DNA from: PALSA-693 sp963729695
GTDB lineage: Bacteria; Actinomycetota; Acidimicrobiia; Acidimicrobiales; Palsa-688
Direction: 5' to 3'
DNA length: 64,000 bases
NCBI GenBank assembly: GCA_963729695.1
Contig: CAVSOT010000004.1
Span: forward strand, 744,001-808,000
Made by a program: the position numbers and the translations under genes. Shown one piece after another: positions 35,423 to 44,389 of the stretch (position 1 is its first letter; every line of letters begins with the position of its first letter). Below the pieces are notes generated by a model, which was not told the origin of the DNA, ran no database searches, and saw only the letters and a list, made by a program, of their open reading frames with translations.

Positions 35423-36679
35423 TTATCCGGGTGTGATCCGCGGCCCCAGGGCGGACCGCAGGAAGTGCTTACCGAGGGCGTCTTCTTGCTGTTGATACGA
35501 GGAGCGCATCGACTGCCCATAGGGAGTCAAGGGTGGCTCCAGCATTCGCTCGAAGTTGAGCTTGCAGACCCGCTGTCCGTGCTCGATCATGAAGGGGACG
35601 TCGTGGGCCCGCACCTCCAGCGCGGCCCTCGCCCCCCGAAAGCCGTCCGACGGGTCGTAGCCAAACCCAGGATCGAAGAACCCGGCGTAATGGGTGCGGA
35701 GCTCGCCACTGGTGGGATCGTAGGCGGTCATCTCGGATGCCAGAGTCGGGGGTATGCGGACCGCTTCGTTCGACATGAGGAGATAGAACCGTTCGGGCGT
35801 GAGCACCACCCGGTCTCCGCGTTCGGGAAATACCCGTTCCCAGTACGGCTCGGGGGGCACCGGCACGTTGCGGGTCATGTCGAGGAGAGGAGCGTTGTCT
35901 CGAGCCCGGTAGCCCACGTGCACCGGCGAGTTGGCATTGAGATCGAGTCCGAGGAACAGGCCGTTCGCCAGGGCCAGCTGCTCGGGCGGCAAAGGGACCC
36001 CGTCGTGGAAGAGGAGGGGTTCACTGCGGTGAAGCGCTCGTATGTCGTCGTCGCTGAGCTCGGCTCTTCCGATCGAAATTCGGAGTTGGTTGAGCGTCAG
36101 ATTTTCCCGGACCCGGATCGGGAACGAAAGGGGGACCACCTCCAGGTACATACGTCCTTCATATCCAGCCGCGATCTCGTCGAATCGGTAGCTCTCGTCG
36201 GTGATGACCCTCGTGAATACGTCCAGGCGGCCGGTGGAGCTCTTCGGGTTCGTCTTGCCCCGCATCCCGGCAGGAAGTGACAAGCGCTCTTTGAGAGGGA
36301 TCAGGTACGGCCGCTTGGTCTCCAGGACGACGCCCTCTCTGTCGAGGGGAATCTCGTCGATGATGTAGTCCTTGACCTTCTGTTCGACGGTCTGACGGTC
36401 GGGAAGGAAACTGCACTGGATCCGGTAGGCCACCTCGTCGAGGCGAAGGTCGAGGCTCGCGGGCTGGACGTTCTCCGGCGGGATGGTGTAGTCCCCTGCG
36501 TGGATCACCCCGTCGTCCATCAGCGCCAGCAACTGCTGGCTCGCCAGTACGCCCTCACCGGGCGGTAGGTTCAGCACGAATTGGTACCGCTTCCTCGCCA
36601 CCAGAGCATGAGCCATGGTAGCCAGCCGGAGCGTCTTCGGATCGGCACCGAGCCGGCCTTCTAGAAATTCAGTTGACAT
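35423..36679 (-). CDS. 2'-deoxycytidine 5'-triphosphate deaminase-like protein (double DCD domain)
   Basis: 418 residues from ATG 36679 (ATG 36616 is a later alternative). N-terminal half: QPASLDLRLDEVAYRIQCSFLP and GMRGKTNPKSSTGRLDVFTRVITD. C-terminal half: FFDPGFGYD, EVRAHDVPFMIEHGQRVCKLNFERM, a second DCD/dUTPase-type domain. This is the long variant of dCTP deaminase-like proteins (about 360-420 residues) rather than the 190-residue Dcd. Pyrimidine nucleotide metabolism is the likely role. It is divergent from the MarR gene across a 30-bp region that holds a palindrome. Confidence 0.82.
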   Translation of the reverse strand: MSTEFLEGRLGADPKTLRLATMAHALVARKRYQFVLNLPPGEGVLASQQLLALMDDGVIHAGDYTIPPENVQPASLDLRLDEVAYRIQCSFLPDRQTVEQKVKDYIIDEIPLDREGVVLETKRPYLIPLKERLSLPAGMRGKTNPKSSTGRLDVFTRVITDESYRFDEIAAGYEGRMYLEVVPLSFPIRVRENLTLNQLRISIGRAELSDDDIRALHRSEPLLFHDGVPLPPEQLALANGLFLGLDLNANSPVHVGYRARDNAPLLDMTRNVPVPPEPYWERVFPERGDRVVLTPERFYLLMSNEAVRIPPTLASEMTAYDPTSGELRTHYAGFFDPGFGYDPSDGFRGARAALEVRAHDVPFMIEHGQRVCKLNFERMLEPPLTPYGQSMRSSYQQQEDALGKHFLRSALGPRITPG

Positions 36680-36702
36680 CGAACCATTTGATATGGAACG
36701 AT
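36678..36702. promoter_or_regulatory. Candidate MarR operator
   Basis: Imperfect palindrome ATCGAACCAT-TTGAT-ATGGAACGAT (8 of 10 positions pair) in the 30-bp gap between the divergent deaminase and MarR genes, where a MarR dimer would repress both promoters. Confidence 0.5.
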
Positions 36703-36709
36703 TGGGCAG

Positions 36710-37159
36710 GTGGAGGAACGACTCGGTAAGCAGCTGGGCCGGGCGACGAAGGCTGCTCAGCTCTACTTCGACCAGGCCCTGTCCAGCGTTGGATCGTCCT
36801 TTCACACCTATCTGGTGTTGCGCCACGTCGAGCTCTACCCAGGCGTCTCTCAGAGAGAGTTGGCTCAGCGGCTCGGCATCGAAGGACCGACCCTAACTCA
36901 CCACCTCGACCGGCTCACGTCGGAGGGCCTGGTGAGCCGGGTTCGAGGCGTCGACGACCGGCGCACCTCTTCGGCGGTGCTCACTCCCAAAGGTCGGGCC
37001 CACCTACGCAAGGCGGTGCGTTTTGCCGACCGGCTGGATGCCGAGTTCCGTTCTCTTTTCACCCATGAAGAGCTGGACAGCCTCCGCGATTTCCTCCAAC
37101 GGATTACCGACTATTACGGGAGCTTGGTATTTGATGACAACCGCACCCGAGCTGTCTGA
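36710..37159 (+). CDS. MarR family transcriptional regulator
   Basis: 149 residues from GTG 36710. Winged helix: VSQRELAQRLGIEGPTLTHHLDRLTSEGLVSRVRGVDDRRTSSAVLTPKGRAHL, with the typical DDRR wing. N- and C-terminal helices form the dimer interface. It overlaps the ABC ATPase start by 26 bases, so it is translationally coupled with an ABC-2 exporter that it probably represses; such sets usually give drug or phenolic efflux. Confidence 0.9.
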   Translation: MEERLGKQLGRATKAAQLYFDQALSSVGSSFHTYLVLRHVELYPGVSQRELAQRLGIEGPTLTHHLDRLTSEGLVSRVRGVDDRRTSSAVLTPKGRAHLRKAVRFADRLDAEFRSLFTHEELDSLRDFLQRITDYYGSLVFDDNRTRAV

Positions 37160-38123
37160 CGCGGCCCCCAAGTCCCCCACCGCGGTGATACGGACCCTCG
37201 GCTTGACGAAGACGTATCCTGGCACCGATTTCAAGGCGGTTGACGGCCTTGACCTGGAAGTGTATTCGGGCGAGATCTTCGGGCTGCTCGGTCCCAACGG
37301 CGCGGGAAAGACCACCACCGCCGGCATGCTGACGACACGGGTCATACCCTCGGCCGGATCGGCCTTCGTCGGGGATATCGACGTCATCGCTCACCCCACG
37401 TTGGCCAAACAGCTGCAAGGAGTCGTCTCGCAGCAGAACACGCTCGATCGCCAGCTCACCTGTTGGGAAAACCTCTACTTCCACGGCCGACTCTTCGGGA
37501 TCCCAGCCGCAGAGAGCCGGCGTACCGCCGACAAGTTGCTCGAGCGGTTCCACCTGTCCAAGTGGGCCAAGTCCTCCGTCTACGCCCTGTCAGGAGGCAT
37601 GGCTCAGCGTCTCATGGTGGCGAGGTCCATATTTCACCGGCCCGCGGTGTTGTTCATGGATGAGCCGACCGCCGGCCTGGATCCGCAAGGGCGGTTGGCG
37701 CTGTGGGAGATCCTGGGCGAACTCAACCGCGACGGTCAAACCATCCTGCTCACGACCCACTACATGGAGGAAGCCGATCATCTCTGCGACCGAGTGGCGA
37801 TCATGGATCACGGTCGCATCCTCGCCCTCGACAGCCCCGCTGGCCTCAAGGCGACGGTCGGTGCCGACACCATTGTGACGGTTCGAGTCAGTGGCGACCC
37901 CACGGGCCTGGCCGAGGCCCTCGAGCGGGGCATCGACGGATCGACCCGGGTCCGATCGATCGATGGAGGCGCGGAGGTTCACGTGAAAGGGTCGACCGGC
38001 GTGCTACCCAAGGCCATCGCCGCCGCCGATCGGGGCGGCTATCACCTGGCTGACCTATCGGTGACCGAGCCCACCCTGGAGACCGTCTTCATCAACCTCA
38101 CCGGGAAGGACCTCCGCGACTGA
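37134..38123 (+). CDS. ABC-2 type transporter ATP-binding protein (drug exporter, DrrA type)
   Basis: 329 residues from ATG 37134. Walker A GPNGAGKTTTAGML, signature LSGGMAQRLMVARSI, Walker B VLFMDEPTAGLDPQG, H-loop LLTTHYMEEAD, and the C-terminal extension with a terminal EPTLETVFINLTGKDLRD, usual in DrrA/NodI-type subunits. The stop overlaps the permease start (TGATG). Drug or antibiotic export is inferred from the DrrAB-like pairing with a MarR regulator. Confidence 0.92.
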   Translation: MTTAPELSDAAPKSPTAVIRTLGLTKTYPGTDFKAVDGLDLEVYSGEIFGLLGPNGAGKTTTAGMLTTRVIPSAGSAFVGDIDVIAHPTLAKQLQGVVSQQNTLDRQLTCWENLYFHGRLFGIPAAESRRTADKLLERFHLSKWAKSSVYALSGGMAQRLMVARSIFHRPAVLFMDEPTAGLDPQGRLALWEILGELNRDGQTILLTTHYMEEADHLCDRVAIMDHGRILALDSPAGLKATVGADTIVTVRVSGDPTGLAEALERGIDGSTRVRSIDGGAEVHVKGSTGVLPKAIAAADRGGYHLADLSVTEPTLETVFINLTGKDLRD

Positions 38124-39013
38124 TGACGACCACGACCCGAGCAATCGACTCCACCACGCAGGCGTCCTACCACCGAATCGGCGAAACGCCGCTGCGGTCA
38201 ACTACCAACGCCAGCCGCACCGCTCTGTACGCGCTGCTGCTACGGGATCTCATCGTACTTCGCAAGCATGCGGTCGAGTTCGTGCTCCGAACGTTGATCC
38301 AGCCGTTTCTCCTGGTGTTCGTATTCCTGTTTGTTTTCCCTCAGATCGGCCAGTCGATCGGCGGAGGCGGTTCGGGCTCCTCCTTCGCGACCATCCTGAT
38401 CCCGGGTGTCGTGGGTATCTCTGTCATGTTCCAGGGGCTCCAGGCCGTTGCCCTGCAGTTGTCCCAGGAGTTCGGGTTCACTCGGGAGATCGAGGATCGG
38501 GTGCAGGCCCCTCTCCCGGTCTGGCTGGTGGCGGTAGCCAAGGTGCTCAATGGGGTGATCCAGGGGCTGATCGCCGCAGTCATCGTCTTTCCGATCGCCG
38601 CCGTCGTGCATGCGCACAACGTTCACGCCAGCTTCGACATCCGGTGGTGGGTGGTCGTCACCCTGCTGCCGCTGTGTTGCGTCACCTTCAGCGCCCTGGG
38701 CCTGGTCCTAGGGTGCGTCTTCGAGCCCCGCAACATCGGGCTGATGTTCGGGTTCATCGTCCTCCCGATCACCTTCCTCGGCGGTACGTACTACGAGTGG
38801 ACACGCCTGTCCGCGGTCAAGGTCGGAGGTTTCCACTGGCTACAGACCTTGGTTCTCGTCAATCCCCTGATCTACGTCAACGAAGGGATGAGAGCGGCTT
38901 TCACCAACACGCCTCACATGCACCTCTATATCGTCTATCCCGTCCTTGCCGGCTTCTGCGCCCTGTTTCTGCTGGTCGGCATCCGGGCCTTTCGCAGGCG
39001 GGTGCTCTCGTGA
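38123..39013 (+). CDS. ABC-2 type transporter permease (DrrB type)
   Basis: 296 residues. Six hydrophobic segments, including FLLVFVFLFVFPQIG near residue 55, FATILIPGVVGISVMFQGLQAVALQL, and the ABC2_membrane box GCVFEPRNIGLMFGFIVLPITFLGGTYYEW. Partner of the preceding ATPase. Terminates 230 bp before a strong hairpin at 39243. Confidence 0.9.
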   Translation: MTTTTRAIDSTTQASYHRIGETPLRSTTNASRTALYALLLRDLIVLRKHAVEFVLRTLIQPFLLVFVFLFVFPQIGQSIGGGGSGSSFATILIPGVVGISVMFQGLQAVALQLSQEFGFTREIEDRVQAPLPVWLVAVAKVLNGVIQGLIAAVIVFPIAAVVHAHNVHASFDIRWWVVVTLLPLCCVTFSALGLVLGCVFEPRNIGLMFGFIVLPITFLGGTYYEWTRLSAVKVGGFHWLQTLVLVNPLIYVNEGMRAAFTNTPHMHLYIVYPVLAGFCALFLLVGIRAFRRRVLS

Positions 39014-39242
39014 GGGCATCGACCTCGGGTCCGACGGTCCGGGTATCGGACGGCGATGGCCGGGTCCGAGACGGAGTAGCGGGTTCCGCTTTGTCCAAGG
39101 GTGGTTCTGTCATGTCGCGCTCGGAGCGCCGCGGGCGAATGCCTTCTATGGCCCGGCAATGCCCATGTGAATAGTGCCGGTATGACGCCCGGGTGTTGTG
39201 CCTACTGAGGTCAATGCCCGGGTACGTCCTTCCCTGGAAACA

Positions 39243-39270
39243 CTGATGGCGCCCCGAAGGGCGCCATCAG
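39243..39270 (+). terminator. 12-bp hairpin with CGAA tetraloop
   Basis: CTGATGGCGCCC - CGAA - GGGCGCCATCAG, perfectly paired. Best candidate terminator for the MarR-ABC operon. No U-tract. Confidence 0.6.
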
Positions 39271-40151
39271 CGGAGCGGACCGAGCGGCGGATCTCGGAAC
39301 CGCTCTCCTGGAGTAGGTGGCGGGTTCCCACTCCAGGTTATTTACCATAACCGAGGTACCTCTGATCGGCACGTCGGGCTATGGCGTAGAACCGGTAGCA
39401 CGTGTATCAGTTGTTAGCTCGAGGACTGTACATGCTCCGCACCTCCGTAGCGAGAGTTGGCTAACCCTGCCATAACAGCTGTTCCAGGATACTCGGTCCC
39501 TGGCGCTTTCGCTCGGCAGCCGACCCCGGTTTTTCGGGATCGGTTGGATGCGCGGCCTGGATGGAAGAGTGGTCAACGGCGCGCTCGTAGTGGCGAACCG
39601 ACCCGCTGGTCGACGTGGCATTCTGATACGCCTCGCAGCACGCGTCGCCTGCGTGACCCGGCGTCAGAAGAGGTCCAGGCGCCGGCCTATTGGCCGACAA
39701 CGAGTTCATCCCCTTTGCTCTCCCCTCGTCTCCATCCGGTTCGGGCGGCTTCGCCAGGACAGACAATCCCCGCAAGCAGGGATTCTCGTCGGTTGTCAGA
39801 CTCGGACTACCAATCGCTTTCATCACGCCGCCGGTCTGGGAAATACGATTGCCTAATCCCACTTGCCCTCCATCTGGCGCCGGCCCGGGCCGGCCGGTGG
39901 GCGGGCATAAGGCCACCTCGTTCCGCCCAGTCCGGGTCGTCGTCCTGGACTTGTTTGAGGATGAACGGTGTCCGGTTGATACGGATAAAGGTGGTTTCAA
40001 AGTTACTTCGCCAGCGCGGAGGGGAGTATCACCCACATCTGATGAGACGGTCCTCGGACGTGCGAATGGGCCGGCCACCAACAGCTCGACCCCTGCCCTC
40101 GCCCCCGACCCTCCCGGCGCACTGTGTGGGCTACGCTTCTCTGACCGCCGT
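39271..40151 (+). other. Long region without a recognisable gene, next to tRNA-Gly
   Basis: About 880 bp. Open frames occur on both strands (for example 39461-40081 minus and 39690-40193 plus), but none has a domain, a membrane segment or a good ribosome-binding site, and the plus frame runs into the tRNA. Base composition is slightly less GC-rich than in neighbouring genes in parts (39330-39480). It may be decayed DNA flanking the integration site. Confidence 0.5.
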
Positions 40152-40222
40152 GCGAGCGTAGTTCAGCGGCAGAACATCAGCTTCCCAAGCTGAGAACGCG
40201 GGTTCGATTCCCGTCGCTCGCT
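40152..40222 (+). tRNA. tRNA-Gly (CCC)
   Basis: Acceptor arms GCGAGCG / CGCTCGC pair perfectly. The D-arm is GTTC/GAAC, the anticodon arm TCAGC/GCTGA with loop TTCCCAA (anticodon CCC), and the T-arm GCGGG/CCCGT with loop TTCGATT. Discriminator base T; CCA is not encoded. Reads the GGG codon. It is the likely attachment site of the adjacent integrase remnant. Confidence 0.93.
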
Positions 40223-40489
40223 CTCGAAAAAGTCGCTGCTCAGGAGCCCTTTCGGGGGCTCCTGTTGGGCGTCTGAGGTCGGGCCATCGCGCCCGCCACC
40301 GGCCTTTCGTGCGATCGAAAGCCCTTCGGCAGGCTGGGGCGGCTCCGGTAGCGCCTGGGCGATCACCCGGTCCCGATCGGCGGTGGCAATGCTGACGGCG
40401 TGCTGGTACCGGAGGGCAGCCGCCGAGTTGGCGTGACCCATCCGCGCCGTCAGCTGCTTGGTCGAAGCGCGCGTCGTTGTGGGGACCAT
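40163..40489 (-). pseudogene. C-terminal fragment of a tyrosine recombinase (phage-type integrase)
   Basis: 108 codons. The core KQLTARMGHANSAAALRYQH matches the last catalytic box of actinophage-type integrases, with the His of the GH motif and the nucleophile Tyr in RYQHA, followed by the usual ADRDRVIAQAL helix. The catalytic Arg boxes and the DNA-binding domain are missing; upstream of about 40480 similarity stops where the secreted-protein gene region begins. Its 3' end reads into the tRNA-Gly gene (ending NPRSQLGKLMFCR), as is normal for integrases beside their attB tRNA. It marks one end of an old integrated element. Confidence 0.75.
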
Positions 40490-40586
40490 CGACTCGCCGG
40501 CTAACGGCTCGCTAGCGGTCGAGCGTCAGCCTGGGATCGACACGTCAGCGGGGCGTGTCGACGACCAGAAAGAGATGGAGCGAACA

Positions 40587-41534
40587 ATGTTGTTCTTACG
40601 TAAGCGCGTCCGATGGGTCGGCGGTGGGGCCGTCGCGATCGCGGTCGGTGCCAGCATGCTCGGGGGCGTTCACCCGGCGTCGGCTGAGGGCCAGGTGGCA
40701 CCGACGGCGACGACCTGCCCGACCGTGGGCACGCCGGTGGGTCAGCCGAGCACGGATATCGTCAAGCTGCTCAATCACGGAGGCATCTCCTTCGGCACCG
40801 GAGGGTTGGACACCAGAAACAACCCTGTTTGCGGGGCCACGGTCGAGTGGAAGATCCCCTCGACTGGGGTTCAGCCCGACGTGGAGGGCACGTTGTACAT
40901 GCACAACTCGCTCGGGAAGCATGCCCAAGTTCTCGCCACCTACTACGACATCCATGGCAGCGTTGTAGGGGGATTGCCGAGCCAAGAAGTGATCGCACAG
41001 TCAGAGGATCAGGAGGCTTCGATCCACCTGGAGAGGGTCATTGACCCGAGGATCTACCGGGTGGACGTGAGCACCCAGATCTTGAGCCAAGGCAAATGGG
41101 TGACGAAGGCGACGAAGACGGCGTACATGGGCTCGGCCAACCATGCGAGCATTGCGTGCAAGATCGACGCCACAAATCTGGAGCTCGGAGGCAGCGGCGG
41201 AGTGTCCAGGAACCATCCACTCGACGCGGCCAGCTGCGGCTTTGCGGTAGGTCCCACGTTCATCCTGGCCCAATTCTCCGGCACGCATTACTATGAGAAC
41301 GGGCAGGGCGTTACCGTGCGCTACCAACTCTCCGTCTTTGATGTCCACGGCACCCCCCTCGGGCCCCCTTTCACCTTCACACCGAAACCAGCCAAAAAGA
41401 ACGGTGTCGTGAGCTTCCCTATTAGCGGTGGCACCGGCTCCAACGACCTGATCTTTAGCGCTCAGCTCGTCATGCAAGTACAGGTCAATAACAACTGGCA
41501 GCAGGTCGGTAAGACGGTGATCTGGGAGATCTAG
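40587..41534 (+). CDS. Secreted protein of unknown function
   Basis: 315 residues from ATG 40587. Clear Sec signal peptide: MLFLRKRVRWVGGGAVAIAVG... with cleavage after HPASA (about residue 32). The mature part is beta-rich, with Cys pairs (TTCPTVG, NNPVCGATVEW, IACKID, AASCGFAVG) that may form two disulfides, and two similar halves each ending in a KxVxKA/GKTVIW-like strand, suggesting tandem Ig-like domains. No family recognised. First gene of the accessory island; followed by a strong terminator. Confidence 0.75.
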   Translation: MLFLRKRVRWVGGGAVAIAVGASMLGGVHPASAEGQVAPTATTCPTVGTPVGQPSTDIVKLLNHGGISFGTGGLDTRNNPVCGATVEWKIPSTGVQPDVEGTLYMHNSLGKHAQVLATYYDIHGSVVGGLPSQEVIAQSEDQEASIHLERVIDPRIYRVDVSTQILSQGKWVTKATKTAYMGSANHASIACKIDATNLELGGSGGVSRNHPLDAASCGFAVGPTFILAQFSGTHYYENGQGVTVRYQLSVFDVHGTPLGPPFTFTPKPAKKNGVVSFPISGGTGSNDLIFSAQLVMQVQVNNNWQQVGKTVIWEI

Positions 41535-41572
41535 GCCCTAACGCGATCACTGCCGACATCGCATCGAGACAG

Positions 41573-41600
41573 GACGGCACCGGCCACGGCCGGTGCCGTC
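41573..41600 (+). terminator. GC hairpin after the secreted-protein gene
   Basis: GACGGCACCGGCC / GGCCGGTGCCGTC palindrome separated by two bases (effective stem about 12 bp), 38 bp past the stop. Confidence 0.6.
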
Positions 41601-41773
41601 CCGCGGCCGCGGCCTGGCAGCATCGGCGTATCGGTCATCACATGGCCAACGATACGTCGATCCTTGGCGAGGTCCTGGGCCCTGGCGCCTTCTGCCGGTC
41701 ACTTGCGGTTGGCTTGCTGGTTAGACTTTCGTCCGCTCCGCTACTTCCCGATCAGCGGCCGCGACTAGCCACC

Positions 41774-42271
41774 ATGCCGAAACACGAACCTTCTGTAGCG
41801 GTCACTCTGGTCATCAACGCCCCCGCTCACGAGCTGTTCAGGCACCTGGCCCGGCCGGCAGACCACACCGCCATCGACGGTAGCGGCATGCTCAGGGGTA
41901 CCGAAGACCAGGCGGTCTTGGCGCGGGTCGGCGACGTCTTCGAGATGAAGATGTTCAACGACGTGCTTGGCGAGTACCTGATGGAGAACCATGTCGTCGA
42001 GTTCGAGGCCGACCGACGGATCGCTTGGGAACCAGTCCTGAAAAGGACCGCCAAACCAGACTTTCAATACCTTGTAGGCGAGCGGGCTCACCTCCGCTGG
42101 GGCTGGGAACTGACCGCCCAGTCCGGAGGTGAAACTCGGGTCACCGAGTTCTACGACCTGTCAGAGTGTCCCGAGTGGCTGCACCAGGCCACCAACGAGG
42201 GCGAGACGTGGCGGCCAACCATGGAGGCCAGCCTGGCTAACCTGGCCAAGCTGATCGAGGAGGCCGGCTAA
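41774..42271 (+). CDS. SRPBCC (START-like/polyketide cyclase) family protein
   Basis: 165 residues from ATG 41774; an in-frame ATG at 41642 would add 44 residues of unlikely sequence. Pattern of the helix-grip fold: VAVTLVINAPAHELFRHLARPADHTAIDGSG at the N-terminus, FEMKMFNDVLGEYLMENHVVEFEADRRIAWEP in the middle and the long C-terminal helix WRPTMEASLANLAKLIEEAG. Such domains bind hydrophobic ligands. No specific function. Confidence 0.8.
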   Translation: MPKHEPSVAVTLVINAPAHELFRHLARPADHTAIDGSGMLRGTEDQAVLARVGDVFEMKMFNDVLGEYLMENHVVEFEADRRIAWEPVLKRTAKPDFQYLVGERAHLRWGWELTAQSGGETRVTEFYDLSECPEWLHQATNEGETWRPTMEASLANLAKLIEEAG

Positions 42272-42598
42272 CCGCCACCGTTACCAGTGTCGTTCAGGGT
42301 CGGGCCTTAGTCGTGCCTTCCGGACGGGAAAGGGGATCGAGAAGCACTGTGCTCGCCGTGGTATCCCGGCCGCGTGACGTGGTAGGTTGCTGAGCGGACG
42401 GGCGCGGGGCGGGGTCAGCCGGCTGGCTGTTCAGCTTCGGTGAGCGGATGACAAGTTGGAGGGCAGCGATGACGAAGGGTTGGGTTCCTCGCCATAGGTC
42501 AGGGTCCCTGGGTCGCGCCTCCAGCACGTCTCTGTTCGGGGACTCCTAAGCAAAGACGACGCCCGGCAGCCGGCGGCTGAGCACAGTAAGGAATCGCC
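42272..42598 (+). other. Intergenic region upstream of the ART-like protein
   Basis: About 330 bp without a credible gene. It should hold the promoter of the 42599 gene, but no clear -35/-10 pair stands out. Confidence 0.4.
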
Positions 42599-44095
42599 AT
42601 GACCGACATGAGCAGTTACGACAGCGATCTGAGAAAGAAACTGGCCGCGATTCTGGCCCGGCAGGCGGTCGGCGACGAAACTCCCCAACCGCCTTCCACT
42701 AGCCCACCCCCGTCTACCCAGGCCAAGCCGAGTGCCTTCGGGAAGCCAGATTCGGCTTCCTCCCCGACGCAACCGGCTACGTCGAGTGCCCAAACCACCG
42801 GCCCGGGTACGAAACCAAGTCTGCTCGGGAGCCAGGCTCAGCCGAAGTCGCCCCAGACCCCGCCGGTCACGCCTCCCCCCCAAACCTCTGGCGCCAAACC
42901 GAGCCTCGTCGGCGGCCCGAGCCAGCCCAAGTCGCCCCTGACCCCGCCGGTCACGCCTCCCACCCAAACCTCTGGCGCCAAACCGAGCCTCGTCGGCAGC
43001 CAGGCTCGGACCAGTCCGTCTCAGACGCCACCGGTTCCATCTACCGGTCGCCCTCCGAACCCGACGGCCAGGGCAACTGTCCCGCCAAGCCAGGTTCAGC
43101 CGGCGCTGCCCGAGACCCCGCCGGTCACCTCCACTACCCGTACGCCGAGTCCTACGGCCAGACCAATCGTTCCGCCCAGCCAGGCTCAGCCTAAGCCTCC
43201 TCAAACCTCACCGGTCCCCTCTGCGACCAAGCCGGGCTCGGCGTCGAAGCGGGGTCTCGCCGGCAACCTCAGGAAGCAGTTCGACGATGACTCGCAGCGC
43301 AGCAATCTGGTCGCCGAAACAGAAAAGTGGCTTGCTGCCGAAGTGAAGAAGAATTCGGCGATCGTCCGCCAGGTGACGACAGCTGAGGTTCTGGAGATCC
43401 TGACGGAGATCGACGCCGACACCCTCGAGATCCAGTATCCAGCGCAGCTGAGGAACGCCGTGCTCACTCGCTTCCGCAATCGTGACACCGCGGACGCCAA
43501 GATCCGGGCAGAGCAGGCGGAGGCCGTTCGCCTCCTGAACAAGGTTGGCGACGTATTCCGACAGGACACCCGGCCGCCGGATGAAATCGCGACCGCAGGA
43601 GAGTTCAACCGCAGAAACCTGCAGTCGATCACCACCGCCAGAGACTGGGCACGGACGTTCTTCTGCGACCCCACGACGCCTGCGGACACCCGAATGACGA
43701 CCTGGGTCACCAACTTCCCGCAGGGATGGCCGATCACGAGTTCCGGACCGGAGTCCGAGGGCGCCGGTGTTTCGAAGGACTGGTGTTACGGAATCGCGAT
43801 GCCGGCCGGGCTCCAAGAGCGGCCCATCACTCAGGCCGTTCTGGGTCAGGCGCCCGATCGTCGTAACCAGGACTGCACCACGACCCTCTGGCTTGATCAA
43901 CCCACCCTGGCCCAGGCGACCATCATCGCCGTCGGACAGGGTCATGGCAACGGTGAAGTCGCCTGGCTGACTCCAGTACCCGTCGCCTGGATCAGGAGCT
44001 ACGTCTACGGCAAACAGGCATGGAAGCCGTACCCGGGCGACCTTGGAGCTCAGTCCAAAGCGGATCACGAACGACAGATCAGCGGCCGCAAATAG
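42599..44095 (+). CDS. Proline-rich repeat protein with C-terminal ADP-ribosyltransferase-like domain (putative toxin)
   Basis: 498 residues. After a short charged N-terminus, residues 30-220 are Pro/Ser/Thr/Gln-rich with imperfect repeats (GAKPSLVG, PKSPxTPPVTPP, occurring two or three times). A helical region (225-310) follows. The C-terminal ~180 residues start with FRQDTRPPDEIATAGEF (R321, D323, R325), the arginine motif of RxDxRPP-type ADP-ribosyltransferases, and end with GEVAWLTPVPVAWIRSYVY, the position of the catalytic Glu (E453) strand in that fold. The residue two before Glu is Asn, not Gln or Glu. No signal peptide; export by a specialised system, or by cell lysis, would be needed. 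ART assignment is motif-based inference. Confidence 0.6.
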   Translation: MTDMSSYDSDLRKKLAAILARQAVGDETPQPPSTSPPPSTQAKPSAFGKPDSASSPTQPATSSAQTTGPGTKPSLLGSQAQPKSPQTPPVTPPPQTSGAKPSLVGGPSQPKSPLTPPVTPPTQTSGAKPSLVGSQARTSPSQTPPVPSTGRPPNPTARATVPPSQVQPALPETPPVTSTTRTPSPTARPIVPPSQAQPKPPQTSPVPSATKPGSASKRGLAGNLRKQFDDDSQRSNLVAETEKWLAAEVKKNSAIVRQVTTAEVLEILTEIDADTLEIQYPAQLRNAVLTRFRNRDTADAKIRAEQAEAVRLLNKVGDVFRQDTRPPDEIATAGEFNRRNLQSITTARDWARTFFCDPTTPADTRMTTWVTNFPQGWPITSSGPESEGAGVSKDWCYGIAMPAGLQERPITQAVLGQAPDRRNQDCTTTLWLDQPTLAQATIIAVGQGHGNGEVAWLTPVPVAWIRSYVYGKQAWKPYPGDLGAQSKADHERQISGRK

Positions 44096-44389
44096 ACCTC
44101 GCTCGGTTTACGTTTCACGAGGGCAACCCATCTCGGCGACATAATGGAGGCGATCCTGGCGACGGGAACGGTGTCGGACGAACTGCTCGGCGAGCCGAGC
44201 GAGGAGCTCAGAGCGGGCTTGGAAGACGGCCCCGTCCGTCTGTTCAGCCCTTCCTGTCGATGTAGACACCTCGGTCCTCCCTGAAGACTCATCCACATGT
44301 CGGCGGCAACGGCCCCGAGGTGCGACGCATTGACTGAGCTAGTGTCGGGAGATCTACCCGAACGCACCCCGGCACCGTAGGGAGACGGC

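Noticed and set aside
39461..40081. 206-residue minus-strand protein near tRNA-Gly
   Set aside because: No domain, membrane segment or start signal; the opposite frames are equally open, as expected of GC-rich non-coding DNA.
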